Shown here: piece by piece, positions 63,146 to 64,000 of the stretch
Layout of the letters: each line of letters starts with the position of its first letter
How positions within the stretch are numbered: the stretch's first letter is position 1
DNA from: Hyphomicrobiales bacterium
Lineage (GTDB): Bacteria > Pseudomonadota > Alphaproteobacteria > Rhizobiales > Rhizobiaceae
NCBI GenBank assembly: GCA_900465675.1
Contig: UBJR01000009.1
Span: forward strand, 682,001-746,000
Direction: 5' to 3'
Length of the DNA: 64,000 nt
Position numbers and translations under genes: made by a program
The notes under the pieces: generated by a model
The model's database searches: none
What the model was told of the DNA's origin: nothing
Seen by the model: only the letters and a program-made list of their open reading frames with translations

Positions 63146-63865
63146 ATGACATCGCTTTTGCTTCATCGGGCCGTCAGAAACAACGCGCTTTGGTGCGACG
63201 CCGTCTGCGCCGCTCATGGCCAGCGCGGCGAGTTTGCCCGAACACTCTGGCTGCACCGTCAGGGCACTCCGCCCTTCTATCCCGATGCCATCACGCTCGC
63301 CGGCGCGGAAAGTGCCGCCGAACAGGAGGAGACAATCGCCGTCCTCACCCGCTCGCGGCCGGGCGGCTGGGGCATCAAGGACAGCTACTGCGCCCTCGAT
63401 CTCGCGCCGCAGGGTTTTACCGTGCTGTTCGAGGCCGAATGGATCGGTCTGGACGCCGATGACGATCTCGATGACGACGGCTCTGGCCTGACATGGGAGC
63501 GCGTCGAAACCGCCGGGAAACTCGCCGCCTGGGAGAAAGCCTGGACGGGCGGAGAACCGCAGGCCACGCCCATTTTCGCCGAGCCGCTGCTGCACAGACC
63601 CGAGATCGCCTTCCTCGCCGCCTATTCCGGCGAGGAGCTGCAGGGCGGCGCCATTCTCAATCACCAGGCCGAGGTGATCGGCCATTCGAATGTCTTTGCC
63701 ATCGGCGGCAAGGAGCAGCCGATCCGCACCGGGCTCGTCAGAGAAGCGCGGCGGCTTTTTCCCGGCGAACCGATCGTCGGCTATGAGAGCGGCGACGACC
63801 TGGAAAATGCCTTGGCCCTCGGCTTTACCGCGCTCGGCCGGCTGCGGATCTGGGCGCGCGACTGA
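63146..63865 (+). CDS. Hypothetical protein, possibly degenerate GNAT
   Basis: A 239-residue soluble protein. The C-terminal portion (IGHSNVFAIGGKEQPIRTGLVREARRLFPGEPIVGYESGDDLENALALGFTALGRL) has the order of strands and the LGFTALG ending of GNATs, but the usual acetyl-CoA loop is not recognisable. A GGGAGGA site lies before ATG 63146. Function unknown. Confidence 0.6.
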   Translation: MTSLLLHRAVRNNALWCDAVCAAHGQRGEFARTLWLHRQGTPPFYPDAITLAGAESAAEQEETIAVLTRSRPGGWGIKDSYCALDLAPQGFTVLFEAEWIGLDADDDLDDDGSGLTWERVETAGKLAAWEKAWTGGEPQATPIFAEPLLHRPEIAFLAAYSGEELQGGAILNHQAEVIGHSNVFAIGGKEQPIRTGLVREARRLFPGEPIVGYESGDDLENALALGFTALGRLRIWARD

Positions 63866-63964
63866 GCTTACCGAAATGTAAGTTGCCAAGGCTTTGAAAA
63901 GCCGGAATCCGTTCCTACGTCATTCGTAGGCGGGCTTATCCCGCACGTAACACAGGAGAGAGCC

Positions 63965-64000
63965 ATGTCACCGGAAGAACGCCAATTGCTGACCGGCCTT
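63965..64000 (+). CDS. DUF2076-type protein, N-terminal start (partial)
   Basis: ATG 63965 follows AGGAGAG. The twelve visible residues (MSPEERQLLTGL) match the typical start of DUF2076 periplasmic ligand-binding sensor-like proteins. The gene runs off the window, and the call rests only on this short match. The 99-base interval before it contains a small CCTACG/CGTAGG hairpin. Confidence 0.45.
   Translation, partial: MSPEERQLLTGL

Overview
The window is a GC-rich stretch of alphaproteobacterial chromosome, almost certainly Rhizobiaceae (Rhizobium/Agrobacterium group). The support is the combination of petABC (fbcFBC), a second ClpS paralogue, a long (577-residue) LeuA, DUF1285, DUF1059, a MoxR/DUF58/DUF4159 operon and sigma-70-like promoters of the CTTGAC-N17-CTATAT type. 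Coding density is high. I see no rRNA, tRNA, CRISPR array, insertion sequence or prophage. Most of it reads as core chromosome with small accessory insertions.

Layout. 1-5.3 kb: the end of lgt, a MidA-type methyltransferase, a YfiH/PgeF enzyme, a creatinase-like hydrolase, a lipoprotein and prs, all on +. 5.4-9.8 kb: a lipoprotein with two Kazal domains, a large exported protein of unknown function and an MHYT-GGDEF-EAL c-di-GMP protein. 10-18 kb: the usually compact rplY-pth-ychF neighbourhood, here opened by a HAMP-PAS-GGDEF-EAL protein with an orphan solute-binding protein, a GNAT, a membrane protein, clpS and a VapBC-type toxin-antitoxin pair. 18-29.6 kb: a multispan membrane protein, two MaoC hydratases, apt, the cytochrome bc1 operon petABC, two paralogous half-size ABC exporters separated by an orphan ribbon-helix-helix gene and a HigBA-like pair, and trmL. 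29.8-38.5 kb: a YkuD L,D-transpeptidase, an OmpA-like lipoprotein, a frameshifted class III nucleotide cyclase, a SulP transporter, an epimerase, a GST and a Na/Pi cotransporter. 38.5-43 kb: hemF, small stress-type proteins, and a DUF1285-Nudix-CCA transferase operon coupled by ATGA overlaps. 43-50 kb: a moxR operon with two very large membrane-anchored proteins. 50-57.4 kb: GNATs, an MFS carrier, a glutathionyl-hydroquinone reductase, a Nudix, a phosphoesterase, a TPR protein and an ECF sigma/anti-sigma pair. 57.4-64 kb: leuA, benE, a repeat-rich RTX-like protein, a ClpP paralogue and small unknowns.

The most interesting signals are regulatory or structural. leuA (minus strand) is preceded by a 41-codon leader ORF with four consecutive Leu codons, whose promoter predicts a leaderless transcript, followed by mutually exclusive RNA pairings that could expose or hide the leuA ribosome binding site. 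Both toxin-antitoxin modules have perfect palindromic operators embedded in their promoters; in the HigBA-like module the palindrome covers the -10 and implies an almost leaderless toxin mRNA. An RTX-like protein carries eleven repeats of 17 residues rather than the usual 9/18. The nucleotide cyclase is broken by one extra base between its two metal-binding aspartates. All functional statements are from reading the sequence; no searches were run.
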